A stretch of 30,787 bases of DNA from positions 58,827 through 89,613 of the forward strand of contig DEFA01000017.1 of assembly GCA_002350525.1 (NCBI GenBank). The letters run 5' to 3'. Shown piece after piece: positions 15,883 to 23,287 of this stretch (positions are counted from its first letter, which is position 1; each line of letters starts with the position of its first letter). Under the pieces are notes generated by a model. The model was not told the origin of the DNA. It made no database searches and saw only the letters and a program-made list of their open reading frames with translations. This stretch comes from Lachnospiraceae bacterium UBA2864 (lineage in GTDB: Bacteria > Bacillota > Clostridia > Lachnospirales > Lachnospiraceae). The translations under genes and the position numbers were made by a program.

Positions 15883-16488
15883 ATGAATTTTGATACATGT
15901 GATGAAAATGTAATACTCGGATATGCCGGTGCACTGCTCGGAGGATTGATCGGTATTTCGCTATGGATATTCTGCGGATACTTTGGGATTATACCGGGAA
16001 TAGTGGGTTTTATCTTTGCGTATCTGACGATAAAGGGCTATATGCTCCTTGCAGGCAGCATTAGCAGACAGGGCCTGATCGGATGCATAATCATCTGTAT
16101 TTTGCTTATCATATTAGCTGAGTTCGGAGTGGTCATGCTTACTATGTTTATTGACAGGAATATCAGGAACCTTCCGGAGATCATAAAGAGTGTACCCGGG
16201 TTTATCCGTTCCGAAAAACTGATACTGAAGATGGTAAGAAATATACTGGTCGGTATATTTACTTTCGGTGTCGGATGTTTCGGTATGTTTTTCAGGTTGT
16301 GGAATGATACCCGTCAGGGACCGACTGAAAATGCAAAGATCGATAACGGACTGGATATATGGGGACCATATAAAATGCCGGAGAGAAAAGAAATTCCCAT
16401 AAAAGGAAATATGAAATGGGTCATCCTGATGGTAATTGCTGCTATAGTATTTGTGATAGGAATGACTATATGGAGGATAAACATTTAA
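15883..16488 (+). CDS. Four-helix integral membrane protein, unrecognised
   Basis: This 201-residue protein has hydrophobic helices at about 10-31, 33-55, 62-88 and 174-197, and a further hydrophobic segment near 120-138. The loop between holds a Pro- and charge-rich WGPYKMPERKEIP stretch. It starts 14 nt after the zinc-ribbon gene and ends three bases before the next start, so it is an operon member. The ribosome site is weak. No catalytic motif or family was recognised. Confidence 0.7.
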   Translation: MNFDTCDENVILGYAGALLGGLIGISLWIFCGYFGIIPGIVGFIFAYLTIKGYMLLAGSISRQGLIGCIIICILLIILAEFGVVMLTMFIDRNIRNLPEIIKSVPGFIRSEKLILKMVRNILVGIFTFGVGCFGMFFRLWNDTRQGPTENAKIDNGLDIWGPYKMPERKEIPIKGNMKWVILMVIAAIVFVIGMTIWRINI

Positions 16489-16491
16489 GCC

Positions 16492-17268
16492 ATGAATGAT
16501 TTCAGACATATAGGAATAATTATCCTTTCGATCATAGTTATGGGCGAGATATTATGGATGTATTCTCCGAAGAATAAAAAGGGAATCGGCAGATATATAA
16601 AACTACCGGACGCAAAAAGTATAGCTATATTTATGGGGTTGATGTTTGGATGCTTTTTGATATTGTTCGGATCAATTCTTGTTATTGATTTAAAGAGTGA
16701 CGGTCCATATGTATTCAGGGATGAGAAGACTGATCTGAACAGTGAAATGCAGAGAGGAAATATTCCGGAGATGGGAGGGTTTGTTTCCGTAAAGTTCGAT
16801 GAGGTCGGTGAGCCTTTCTTACCCGAAGGCAGGGAAGGCATGTATTATCCGATTGTTATATATGACGGAGCCGATGACAGTGAGAAATCGGTCTGCGCAA
16901 TTCATGTAAAAGAGAGTGAGATAAGTACTGTTGAAAAGTACAAGGAAAATCCGGAAGGTGTACTTGAGTATTCCGGAAGAATACTGGAAATAAACAATTA
17001 TTACGATCTTTATACTCAGACAGTTAAAGATTCTGAAATGCTCGGAAACGGATATTATGAGAAAAGATTTGTTATAGATGCCACTGCCGATAAGGAAAGC
17101 GTAAAGAAACGATTTGCCTTCTTCGGGATTTGGACGCTTGTACATACTTTCGGCATAATAGCATCGATTGTGGACTATAAAATCTATAAAAATGGGAAAC
17201 TGAAGCAAAAAAACAGTGTTTTTAGAGAAAATTTGTTAAATATGCCGACGATTATATGTTTGACATAG
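16492..17268 (+). CDS. Membrane protein with large external loop, unrecognised
   Basis: This 258-residue protein has two N-terminal helices (about 6-24 and 42-66), a polar domain of about 130 residues and a C-terminal helix (about 206-225). Its start is three bases after the preceding stop, implying translational coupling. The last codons (Leu-Thr-stop) overlap the -35 box of the strong promoter for the downstream riboswitch transcript. No family was recognised. The arrangement of helices around a soluble domain resembles the DUF3592-like envelope proteins, but the similarity is only in topology. Confidence 0.7.
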   Translation: MNDFRHIGIIILSIIVMGEILWMYSPKNKKGIGRYIKLPDAKSIAIFMGLMFGCFLILFGSILVIDLKSDGPYVFRDEKTDLNSEMQRGNIPEMGGFVSVKFDEVGEPFLPEGREGMYYPIVIYDGADDSEKSVCAIHVKESEISTVEKYKENPEGVLEYSGRILEINNYYDLYTQTVKDSEMLGNGYYEKRFVIDATADKESVKKRFAFFGIWTLVHTFGIIASIVDYKIYKNGKLKQKNSVFRENLLNMPTIICLT

Positions 17269-17276
17269 ATCGTCGG
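17245..17276. promoter_or_regulatory. Inverted repeat overlapping the riboswitch promoter
   Basis: CCGACGAT (17245-17252) is perfectly complementary to ATCGTCGG (17269-17276), separated by 16 bp that include the -35 box. It may be an operator or a weak hairpin at the end of the upstream transcript. Confidence 0.5.
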
Positions 17277-17288
17277 TTTGAATATAAT
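17260..17288 (+). promoter_or_regulatory. Perfect-consensus sigma-A promoter of the riboswitch transcript
   Basis: TTGACA (17260-17265) and TATAAT (17283-17288) are both exact consensus with the ideal 17-nt spacing. Such strength suits a transcript whose output is set by premature termination rather than by initiation. Transcription would start around 17295, just before the aptamer. Confidence 0.85.
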
Positions 17289-17304
17289 ATTTATATAAAG
17301 TTCA

Positions 17305-17385
17305 TATTGTTGGCAAAGCAGTGGAAACGCTGTGACGCAAAGCTAAAGGGCCTAAAGATTAAAATATGGCAGCCAGTTGCAATTA
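17305..17385 (+). ncRNA. Cyclic di-GMP-I (GEMM-I) riboswitch aptamer
   Basis: The conserved GEMM-I elements occur in order: GGCAAAGC (17312-17319), a P2 stem CAGTG/CGCTG capped by a GAAA tetraloop (17324-17327), GACGCAAAGC (17334-17343), the tetraloop-receptor strand GGGCCTAAAG (17348-17357) and ATGGCAGCCAGTTGC in the P3 region. Outer strands ATTGT and GCAAT can close P1. The aptamer lies between a consensus promoter and an intrinsic terminator, directly upstream of the zinc-ribbon gene at 17508, and so makes that gene respond to the second messenger c-di-GMP. Confidence 0.92.
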
Positions 17386-17389
17386 TTCA

Positions 17390-17433
17390 AGCATCAGACT
17401 GGTTCGGCGGGCCAATCGGGGTGCTGTTTTTTT
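17390..17433 (+). terminator. Riboswitch expression-platform terminator
   Basis: AGCATC (17390-17395) pairs with GGTGCT (17420-17425) and GACTGGTT (17397-17404) pairs with GGCCAATC (17410-17417) with one mismatch. A seven-T run follows (17427-17433). The segment ACTGGTT (17398-17404) can instead pair with AGCCAGT (17371-17377) of the aptamer, a visible antiterminator. This predicts that ligand binding frees the terminator and switches the gene off. Confidence 0.8.
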
Positions 17434-17507
17434 ACTCAAAAACAGTTCCTGCTGAACTTTGTTAGTAAATTATAGTTATATATCAATATTGAGGAGGAAC
17501 AAAAAGA

Positions 17508-17987
17508 ATGAAGTGTCCAATCTGTGCTACTGAAATTTCTAACACAGTTACATGTTGTCCGGTATGTGGAAGAATCATTGAGGCTGAACAACCTAAGGAT
17601 ACAGCAGCAGCTGTAAATGTAAATACAAATGCAAGTGTTGATGCAGATGTATTTTCTATAGATGACGTTCTTAAACCGCTCCCTGTGGAAATATCACAGT
17701 CCGAAATATTAAAGAGTATGATGAAATATAATGCACAGCCTGTAGAGGAAGAGGAAGCTCCTGGACTGAAGGAAGAAGCAGTAGCTTCGCAGGAAGAACA
17801 GCAGAGCGAAGCTCCGAAATCAAAAGGCTATTCAATGCGTATAGACTCAAAACCGCAGGATCATAAGCCACAGCAGAATATGAGCACACAGGGACAGCCT
17901 GTAATTAACACAGAGACACCTGAACAGAAAAAGAAAATACCTATCATGTCAAAGCTTGGACAGTTTGTAAAGCTCAGACATGCATAG
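17508..17987 (+). CDS. c-di-GMP-regulated zinc-ribbon protein with disordered tail
   Basis: A GAGGAGG site precedes the start. The 159-residue product has an N-terminal zinc ribbon (Cys3, Cys6, Cys17, Cys20) like that of the protein at 14882, then an Ala/Val/Asp/Asn stretch, a short helix-like segment (about 65-75), an acidic Glu/Gln/Ala region and a Lys/Pro/Gln-rich tail ending in a basic segment. There is no signal peptide or membrane helix, so it is probably cytoplasmic. It lies directly downstream of a c-di-GMP-I riboswitch and is followed by its own terminator, so it is a single-gene unit. The function is unknown; an adaptor role in motility, adhesion or envelope change is inference from the riboswitch alone. 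Confidence 0.8.
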   Translation: MKCPICATEISNTVTCCPVCGRIIEAEQPKDTAAAVNVNTNASVDADVFSIDDVLKPLPVEISQSEILKSMMKYNAQPVEEEEAPGLKEEAVASQEEQQSEAPKSKGYSMRIDSKPQDHKPQQNMSTQGQPVINTETPEQKKKIPIMSKLGQFVKLRHA

Positions 17988-18002
17988 AATCAGAGTAAAG
18001 AC

Positions 18003-18037
18003 GGGTTCATCTTTCGGGATGAGCTCTTCTTTTTTTT
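18003..18037 (+). terminator. Rho-independent terminator of the c-di-GMP-regulated gene
   Basis: GGGTTCATC (18003-18011) pairs with GATGAGCTC (18018-18026) around a TTTCGG loop, followed by TTC and an eight-T run. Confidence 0.85.
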
Positions 18038-18100
18038 CCACCGGATTAAGAAATCTGATATAATGAAAACTGCTACATAAGATCAGAAAGAAGAACGGAT

Positions 18101-19660
18101 ATGAGAATTTCAGAAAGTTGTGCTGTGTGTCTGTATGACCGACAGAAGAACAGAACCGATAATGCAGAATACCTGGCCGAGATAAAAAAGATTTTAGATA
18201 ATCGAGGAGAGAATGATACCAGTCCATATATGGTATATCTTTTTAATAAAGTTCATATAAGATACTTTGGTAAGAGCTCGGATTACAGTGATATTAAGAG
18301 ACATTATAATGATCTTGTTCTCGGAATGGAGGATAAGATAAGACGTGAGATAGAGAGTGCAGAAGATCCGCTTGCAAAGGCTCTTATGATGGCTCGTATA
18401 GGTAATTATATTGATTTCGGTGCCATGGATAACGTAGATGAAGAGGAGTTCCTCGGACTTATAGGCAACGCTGAGATGAGAGAAGATGATGAGAAGACTT
18501 ATAAATCTTTTCTCAGAGAATGCGGGAAGGCGAAGACTTTTTTACTTTGTTGTGATAACTGCGGCGAGATAGTTCTGGATAAGCTTATGATAGAACAGTT
18601 GAAGAAGAAATTCCCTGCTATTCATGTTAAGGCTATGGTCCGCGGCGGACAGATTCTGAATGATGCTACAGTAGAGGATGCTGTATACTCGGGACTGGAT
18701 AAAGTGGCAGAGATTATTTCCAACGGAGAGCCTGTTGCGGGAACCATATATGATATGCTGCCGCAGGATGCAAAGGATACACTTGATACGGCAGATGTTA
18801 TACTTGCGAAGGGACAGGGAAATTATGAATCCATGTCCGGACAGGGCAGGCATATATTTTATGAGTTTCTGTGTAAATGTGATCTTTTCATAACCAGATT
18901 CGAGGTTCCGAAACTGACCGGAATGTTTGTAGAAGAAAAGAAATACAAAGCCCTGATGTTTGATCTTTTCGAAACCCTGTTAAATAATTGCTCGATAGAT
19001 TTTAATCGAGGATTAAAGTCTCTCTGGGAGCGCTATTATATGGATAAATGTTCCTTTGATGAGATAGTAAAGTTCGGTGAAGAACAGTTTGATCATATGA
19101 CAGCACTTCACCGCGAAGGAAAAGAGTTTCCTTTTGTAACAGAAGAGCTCCCTCTCTATGCAAAGAAGTACGGAGGGGAAGTCGTGAAGATGGCTGCCGA
19201 GGAAGAAGCGGATTTTCTTATGAAATGCAATGACATGGAAGTATATCCGGGAATTACGGAGATGCTGGAAGAATGCTCCCGAAAAGGTATCCCTATGTAT
19301 GTTCTGTCAAACAGCGGTTTTTCCGCGGAAGCACTTAAGGTGGTCCTTGAACGCTTAGGAATCGGACGTTACTTCAGCGGGGTCTGGTCGAGCGCGGATT
19401 TTGGACGAGTAAAACCATGCAGAGAAATCTTCGAGATGGGTATAAGCGAGATACTTACGGAACATCCGGAATATAAGAAAGAAGATATATTATATATCGG
19501 AGACACCTATGATACAGATGTTGTGGGAGCATATAATGCCGGTATAGATGCAGCATGGATCAATCGTAAAAATGCGGCAGATATCAAAAATTATGCGGCA
19601 TATGAGATTAAAGATACTATTTATTTAAGAGAAATATTAAAGGAGAAGGCATATGACTGA
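18101..19660 (+). CDS. DUF89 (ARMT1-like) phosphatase fused to a HAD hydrolase
   Basis: This 519-residue protein joins two phosphatase folds. Residues 1-280 match the DUF89 metal-dependent metabolite phosphatases: an early CxxC (7-10), Asp152-Asn153 in CCDNCGE, Asn187-Asp188 in RGGQILNDAT and KGQGNYE (237-243). Residues 283-519 form a HAD domain with nucleophile Asp288 in FDLFETLL, Ser in VLSNSG, Lys in GRVKP and the acidic GDTYDTD motif. HAD position +2 is Phe, as in the haloacid-dehalogenase-type branch. DUF89 enzymes are proposed to remove damaged phosphometabolites, so a double repair phosphatase is a reasonable inference. A TATAAT box lies at 18059-18064. It overlaps the acetyltransferase gene by eight bases, implying coupling. 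Confidence 0.87.
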   Translation: MRISESCAVCLYDRQKNRTDNAEYLAEIKKILDNRGENDTSPYMVYLFNKVHIRYFGKSSDYSDIKRHYNDLVLGMEDKIRREIESAEDPLAKALMMARIGNYIDFGAMDNVDEEEFLGLIGNAEMREDDEKTYKSFLRECGKAKTFLLCCDNCGEIVLDKLMIEQLKKKFPAIHVKAMVRGGQILNDATVEDAVYSGLDKVAEIISNGEPVAGTIYDMLPQDAKDTLDTADVILAKGQGNYESMSGQGRHIFYEFLCKCDLFITRFEVPKLTGMFVEEKKYKALMFDLFETLLNNCSIDFNRGLKSLWERYYMDKCSFDEIVKFGEEQFDHMTALHREGKEFPFVTEELPLYAKKYGGEVVKMAAEEEADFLMKCNDMEVYPGITEMLEECSRKGIPMYVLSNSGFSAEALKVVLERLGIGRYFSGVWSSADFGRVKPCREIFEMGISEILTEHPEYKKEDILYIGDTYDTDVVGAYNAGIDAAWINRKNAADIKNYAAYEIKDTIYLREILKEKAYD

Positions 19661-20267
19661 ATACGAGCGTATGGAAGCCGGACTTATATATGATCCGGGT
19701 GACGATGAGATACTTACCGAACAGATCAGCTATCTGGATAAGCTGTGGGAGTTCAATCAGCTTAAACCCTCGCAGTTGAAGGAAAAAGAGAAGTACCTAA
19801 AGGAAATGTTTGCCGAGTGTGGAGAAGGCTGCTTTATAGAAAGTCCGCTTCATTCAAACTGGGGCGGCCATCATGTACATCTGGGGGATTACGTATATGC
19901 AAATACGAACTTAACACTTGTGGATGATGGGCATATCTACATAGGCGACAAGGTAATGTTCGGACCGAATGTGGTGGTTGCAACTGCGAATCATCCGATA
20001 AATGCAGAACTCAGAGCCAGGGGATATCAGTATAACAAGGACATCTATATCGGTGAAAATGCGTGGATCGGCGCAGGTGTGGTTATAGTTCCGGGAGTTA
20101 AGATCGGTAAGAATGTCATTATCGGTGCAGGAAGTGTGGTCACAAAGGATATTCCCGATAATGTTGTGGCAGTGGGCAACCCATGCCGTGTGCTTCGGGA
20201 AGTCGGTGAACATGACAGAGAATACTTCTATAAAGAAGAGAAGATTGACTGGGAGAATCTTGGTTGA
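19653..20267 (+). CDS. Hexapeptide-repeat sugar O-acetyltransferase (maltose/galactoside type)
   Basis: This 204-residue protein matches the Maa/LacA family: an N-terminal helical Mac domain (M-x-A-G-L-I-Y-D-P at residues 7-15), a left-handed beta-helix of hexapeptide repeats, the catalytic His114 in TANHPINAELR and the C-terminal AVGNPCRVLR segment. It transfers acetyl from acetyl-CoA to a sugar hydroxyl. AAGGAG precedes the start, which lies inside the end of the phosphatase fusion gene, so the two are probably cotranslated. The natural substrate is unknown; such enzymes are thought to detoxify non-metabolised sugars, which fits a damage-control pairing. Confidence 0.9.
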   Translation: MTEYERMEAGLIYDPGDDEILTEQISYLDKLWEFNQLKPSQLKEKEKYLKEMFAECGEGCFIESPLHSNWGGHHVHLGDYVYANTNLTLVDDGHIYIGDKVMFGPNVVVATANHPINAELRARGYQYNKDIYIGENAWIGAGVVIVPGVKIGKNVIIGAGSVVTKDIPDNVVAVGNPCRVLREVGEHDREYFYKEEKIDWENLG

Positions 20268-20309
20268 TCAAATTTAATTGACTGGAAGAATCCCGGTTGA
20301 CATAAAGTT
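20244..20309 (+). repeat. 33-bp tandem duplication at the acetyltransferase 3' end
   Basis: The segment beginning ATTGACTGGGAGAATC at 20244 is repeated with changes from 20277 (ATTGACTGGAAGAATC). The second copy would encode a near copy of the last residues (IDWENLG) and lies after the stop codon. Confidence 0.65.
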
Positions 20310-20318
20310 GACGGCCTT

Positions 20319-20347
20319 AGAGCAGTGAAGTGATTCACTGCTCTTTT
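20319..20347 (+). terminator. Terminator after the phosphatase-acetyltransferase pair
   Basis: AGAGCAGTGAA (20319-20329) and TTCACTGCTCT (20334-20344) are perfectly complementary around loop GTGA, with four Ts counting the stem end and following bases. Confidence 0.75.
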
Positions 20348-20396
20348 GATATTCTCGAGTTCACAATTTTTCAGCCCGAAATTCTTAAGTAAATAA

Positions 20397-21305
20397 TTAC
20401 ATAATCCAGAATTCTTCGGTCTCGGACAGTATATTCTCTGCGGGAAGAACGGTTGCTTCTTCGATTGGTATTCCTGTTTTCTGCAGATAATACTTTATAA
20501 GATAATAACCCGTAGCATAACCTGCACAATAAGGAAGCCCGACCTTAGGGTAGTTCTGCATTTCGGCCATCTCATCTCCGTAAAGATAGGCAGTGATATT
20601 GTCGAGACCGGTGGCGTGAAGTCCGCCTCTTATGATCTCCTTTATAAGAGGTATGAGCTCTCTATCGGTTTTGGTTACCCACGGTCCAAGATACTCTTCA
20701 CCGAACATGGATACGGCAAAGTTTTCTGCGAGACCTTCACTGACCAGCATTTCGCCAAGAGTTATATTATTGGTCCACCTGATGTGCTGATATCTTACGT
20801 TATGGTTTGTCTCATGGGCGAGTGCGGCGGGCAGACGGCGCATGGTTCCCTCACCGGGAACCAGCCAGGCCATGATGTACCCCGGGATACCTCCGTCACC
20901 GCAGTAGCCTTCATTCATGACAGTATAGGCGTTTTCGGGATTGGCGAGAAAGATGGAAAAGAGATATTCATCATTATGAAGTTCAATCCCGGCTTTCTCA
21001 AATCGTGCCAGAGAGTTCTCGATGGAAGCTTTGGAATTATCCCATAGAGTTTTATCTGCCAGGAGCTCTATTGCTTCGGCATAGGAACTGTCTATCTTGG
21101 CAGGGGGCAGGAGTCCGAGCATGGAGCTTGCCATTATGATGTCATATCCTCCGGGCGTCTCGGCTTTAAGAGGAATGTGATAGCAGTCCCATTTACCCTG
21201 GAAGGGCAGCATAAGCTCGTAGCGATATATATCATTTTTCCGATCCGGTGCAGCTTCCATGATATGTCTATATATGTCGGGTGAGTATAATGTTTTGAGA
21301 TTCAT
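20397..21305 (-). CDS. DUF2268 (YjaZ-like) zinc metalloprotease
   Basis: The ATG at 21305 follows GGAGGA and gives 302 residues; an earlier in-frame start lacks a site. The protein has HETNH (164-168), an HExxH zinc motif, with a likely third ligand in SEGLAE (Glu190), and a C-terminal YCAGYATGYYLIKYYL segment typical of DUF2268. No signal peptide is visible, so it appears cytoplasmic. The family is annotated as putative Zn-dependent proteases; substrates are unknown. It is transcribed alone, divergent from the MarR-ArsA operon across a 200-bp interval, so the MarR protein could influence it. Confidence 0.85.
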   Translation of the reverse strand: MNLKTLYSPDIYRHIMEAAPDRKNDIYRYELMLPFQGKWDCYHIPLKAETPGGYDIIMASSMLGLLPPAKIDSSYAEAIELLADKTLWDNSKASIENSLARFEKAGIELHNDEYLFSIFLANPENAYTVMNEGYCGDGGIPGYIMAWLVPGEGTMRRLPAALAHETNHNVRYQHIRWTNNITLGEMLVSEGLAENFAVSMFGEEYLGPWVTKTDRELIPLIKEIIRGGLHATGLDNITAYLYGDEMAEMQNYPKVGLPYCAGYATGYYLIKYYLQKTGIPIEEATVLPAENILSETEEFWIM

Positions 21306-21380
21306 GATATGTCCTCCGTAATTCTGATTTTTCAACTATTGTGGAACTATAAACTATTACGCAACGTGAGAGTCAAGAGG

Positions 21381-21394
21381 ATTTTCCGGAAAAT
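21381..21394. promoter_or_regulatory. 14-bp palindrome upstream of marR
   Basis: ATTTTCCGGAAAAT is a perfect palindrome in the interval between the YjaZ-like gene and MarR. Related TCTGGAAATCTC sequence recurs near 21413-21424. It could be an operator for either direction; the binding protein is unknown. Confidence 0.4.
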
Positions 21395-21424
21395 CTCTAT
21401 CAAGAAATTTTTTCTGGAAATCTC

Positions 21425-21453
21425 TTGACAAAAAAATACTTCGGATATAGAAT
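21425..21453 (+). promoter_or_regulatory. Promoter of the MarR-ArsA operon
   Basis: A consensus TTGACA (21425-21430) and TAGAAT (21448-21453) have a 17-nt spacer, with the MarR-type operator just downstream. Confidence 0.75.
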
Positions 21454-21456
21454 TAA

Positions 21457-21479
21457 ATTACTTCGAAACAAGAAGTAAT
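21457..21479. promoter_or_regulatory. Candidate MarR operator
   Basis: ATTACTTC (21457-21464) and GAAGTAAT (21472-21479) are perfect inverted repeats with a 7-nt spacer, covering the expected transcription start. TACTTCG recurs at 21438-21444, exactly 21 bp (two helical turns) upstream, and again at 22052-22058 before the first ArsA gene. Autorepression by the MarR protein is inferred. Confidence 0.65.
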
Positions 21480-21508
21480 ATTTCGGGCTGTATATATAAG
21501 GAGCTAAG

Positions 21509-22006
21509 ATGAAGATAGAAGGATATGACATATCTGAAGACATATATCAGAAGATCGTCGGTTATATAGATGAGATAAAGGATCTTTTATCTTCTGACAT
21601 ATGGGAGAATATCTTCGTTAATCTCTCCAAGAACGAGATCCTTATCTTCTGGCTGCTATATCTGAAGAAGCAGGTGAATATGACCGAGATAGCCGATTAT
21701 ATTCATGTTCCTCTCAACACGGCCACGGGAATAGTGAGCCGGATGGAGAAGGACGGGCTGATCGAGAGAACAAGATCCAGCGAAGATAAGAGAGTGGTTC
21801 TCATCGTGCAGGCAGAGAAGGGACGACAGCAGTTTCAGAAGCTTTTCGTGAAAATGCTTCACTACGGAACAAAGATCTTCGATACCTTTACCGATGCGGA
21901 GATAGAACTGATATTCAGGATAATGGATAAGGTAAAAGCCGTTCTCAGGGAGGATAAACTTGAAGAGACAGCACCGAAGAAGGTAAGAAAGATAACAATC
22001 GAATAG
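21509..22006 (+). CDS. MarR-family transcriptional regulator
   Basis: This 165-residue protein has a winged helix-turn-helix (about residues 38-105) with the MarR recognition region NMTEIADYIHVPLNTATGIV split over 57-76 and the basic wing SSEDKR at 90-95. AAGGAGC precedes the start. It is the first gene of the operon and its promoter carries an inverted repeat of the usual MarR type. No Cys-based redox switch is evident, as the protein has no cysteine in the DNA-binding region. It probably represses its own transcription and that of the two ArsA-like ATPase genes until a small ligand binds; the ligand is unknown. Confidence 0.9.
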   Translation: MKIEGYDISEDIYQKIVGYIDEIKDLLSSDIWENIFVNLSKNEILIFWLLYLKKQVNMTEIADYIHVPLNTATGIVSRMEKDGLIERTRSSEDKRVVLIVQAEKGRQQFQKLFVKMLHYGTKIFDTFTDAEIELIFRIMDKVKAVLREDKLEETAPKKVRKITIE

Positions 22007-22016
22007 TGAGTGTTCA

Positions 22017-22036
22017 GGGCAGCGGACGCGCTGCCC
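22017..22036 (+). other. Intercistronic hairpin between MarR and the first ArsA gene
   Basis: GGGCAGCG (22017-22024) and CGCTGCCC (22029-22036) pair perfectly around GACG. No T-run follows, so it is more likely an mRNA processing or stabilising element that sets different levels for MarR and the ATPases. Confidence 0.5.
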
Positions 22037-22105
22037 ATTAGAAAAGATAAATACTTCGACAACGGAACTATTCGAAAGAGGAAATAATAAAGCGAGGGAA
22101 ATGAG

Positions 22106-23287
22106 ATGAAAAGGATATACATTTTTACAGGTAAGGGCGGAGTAGGAAAGAGCAGTGTTGCTGCTGCACATGCCATGAAGAGTGCCGGAGAAGGCAGTAA
22201 GACCTTACTCATGAGTACGGATATGGCACATAATCTGGGAGATATATTCGGAAGAAAGCTGGGAAAGGAAGAAGAGACAGTACTTCCGAACCTGGATATA
22301 TATGAGATCGATCCGGAATATGTAATGCAGAATGATTTCAGCGAATTTATGGATTACGTGAAGAGGATACTGAGTTCTACCGGAGATATGGATGATATGG
22401 GTATATTGCCGGGAATGGAGGAGCTCTTTTCACTGCTTAAGATATCCGAGATTTATCAGACGGGTATCTACGACAGGATCATCGTTGACTGTGCACCGAC
22501 GGGAGAAACACTCTCTATGCTGAAGTTCCCGGAACTCATGTCCTGGTATATGGAGAAGCTCTTCCCGATCGGAAAGGTGGGAGTGAGACTTCTGGCTCCT
22601 TTTTCAAAAAAACTTTTCAAGGTTGAAATGCCGAATAAGCAGGCGATGAATGATATCGAGAAAGTATATCTGAAACTTATGGATCTTCAGGAACTTTTGA
22701 AGAACCGGGATATCACAAGTGTAAGGATAGTTACCACACCGGAGAAGATGGTGGTTGAAGAGACCAAGAGAAATTATATGTATATGAATCTCTACAACTT
22801 CAATGTTGACGGACTCTATATCAATCGTATCCTTCCCCGTGATATAGATAACAGATTCTTTGACCGCTGGGTTGAGATCCAGAGAGATTATATAAAGTAT
22901 CTGAAGGAGAGCTTTGCGGCGCTTCCGATCTATGAGATCCCGTGGTATGACGAAGAGCTAAAGGGCGAGGAAAATATCAGAAGAATTGTAAAGGATGTTC
23001 TGTCGAAGAAAGACTGTTTCGAAGTTAAGAATGTTACCGAAAGGGAGACATTTACCCAGACAGAAACAGGTTATCAGCTGGATGTTAATATTCCGGGAGC
23101 GGATAAGACAGATATAGATCTTTATCAGGCTGCGACGGATATAGTTATTAAGACCGGAAACTTTAAGAGATGCATACCGCTTCCGAATATTCTGAGAAGC
23201 TATGCGGTTTCGGGAGCAAAGTTTGAAGACGGAAGGCTGCATATCAGATTCGAGAAGGAGGATGAAGAAAATGATGATGAGAAATAA
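22106..23287 (+). CDS. ArsA/Get3-like ATPase with C-terminal HSP20-like domain (copy 1)
   Basis: This 393-residue protein has the deviant Walker A GKGGVGKS (9-16), switch I STDMAHNLGD (37-46), switch II DCAPTGETL (128-136) and the TTPEKMVVEE segment that follows. These place it with the SIMIBI ArsA/Get3 ATPases, which act as dimers. About 80 C-terminal residues (from about 312) form a beta-rich segment resembling the ArsA_HSP20 domain. The CxxC zinc pair of eukaryotic Get3 is absent, and no arsB, arsD or arsC gene is nearby, so arsenite export is unlikely. A chaperone or membrane-protein targeting role is inferred. It overlaps the next small gene by 17 nt and has a paralogue downstream. Confidence 0.88.
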   Translation: MKRIYIFTGKGGVGKSSVAAAHAMKSAGEGSKTLLMSTDMAHNLGDIFGRKLGKEEETVLPNLDIYEIDPEYVMQNDFSEFMDYVKRILSSTGDMDDMGILPGMEELFSLLKISEIYQTGIYDRIIVDCAPTGETLSMLKFPELMSWYMEKLFPIGKVGVRLLAPFSKKLFKVEMPNKQAMNDIEKVYLKLMDLQELLKNRDITSVRIVTTPEKMVVEETKRNYMYMNLYNFNVDGLYINRILPRDIDNRFFDRWVEIQRDYIKYLKESFAALPIYEIPWYDEELKGEENIRRIVKDVLSKKDCFEVKNVTERETFTQTETGYQLDVNIPGADKTDIDLYQAATDIVIKTGNFKRCIPLPNILRSYAVSGAKFEDGRLHIRFEKEDEENDDEK

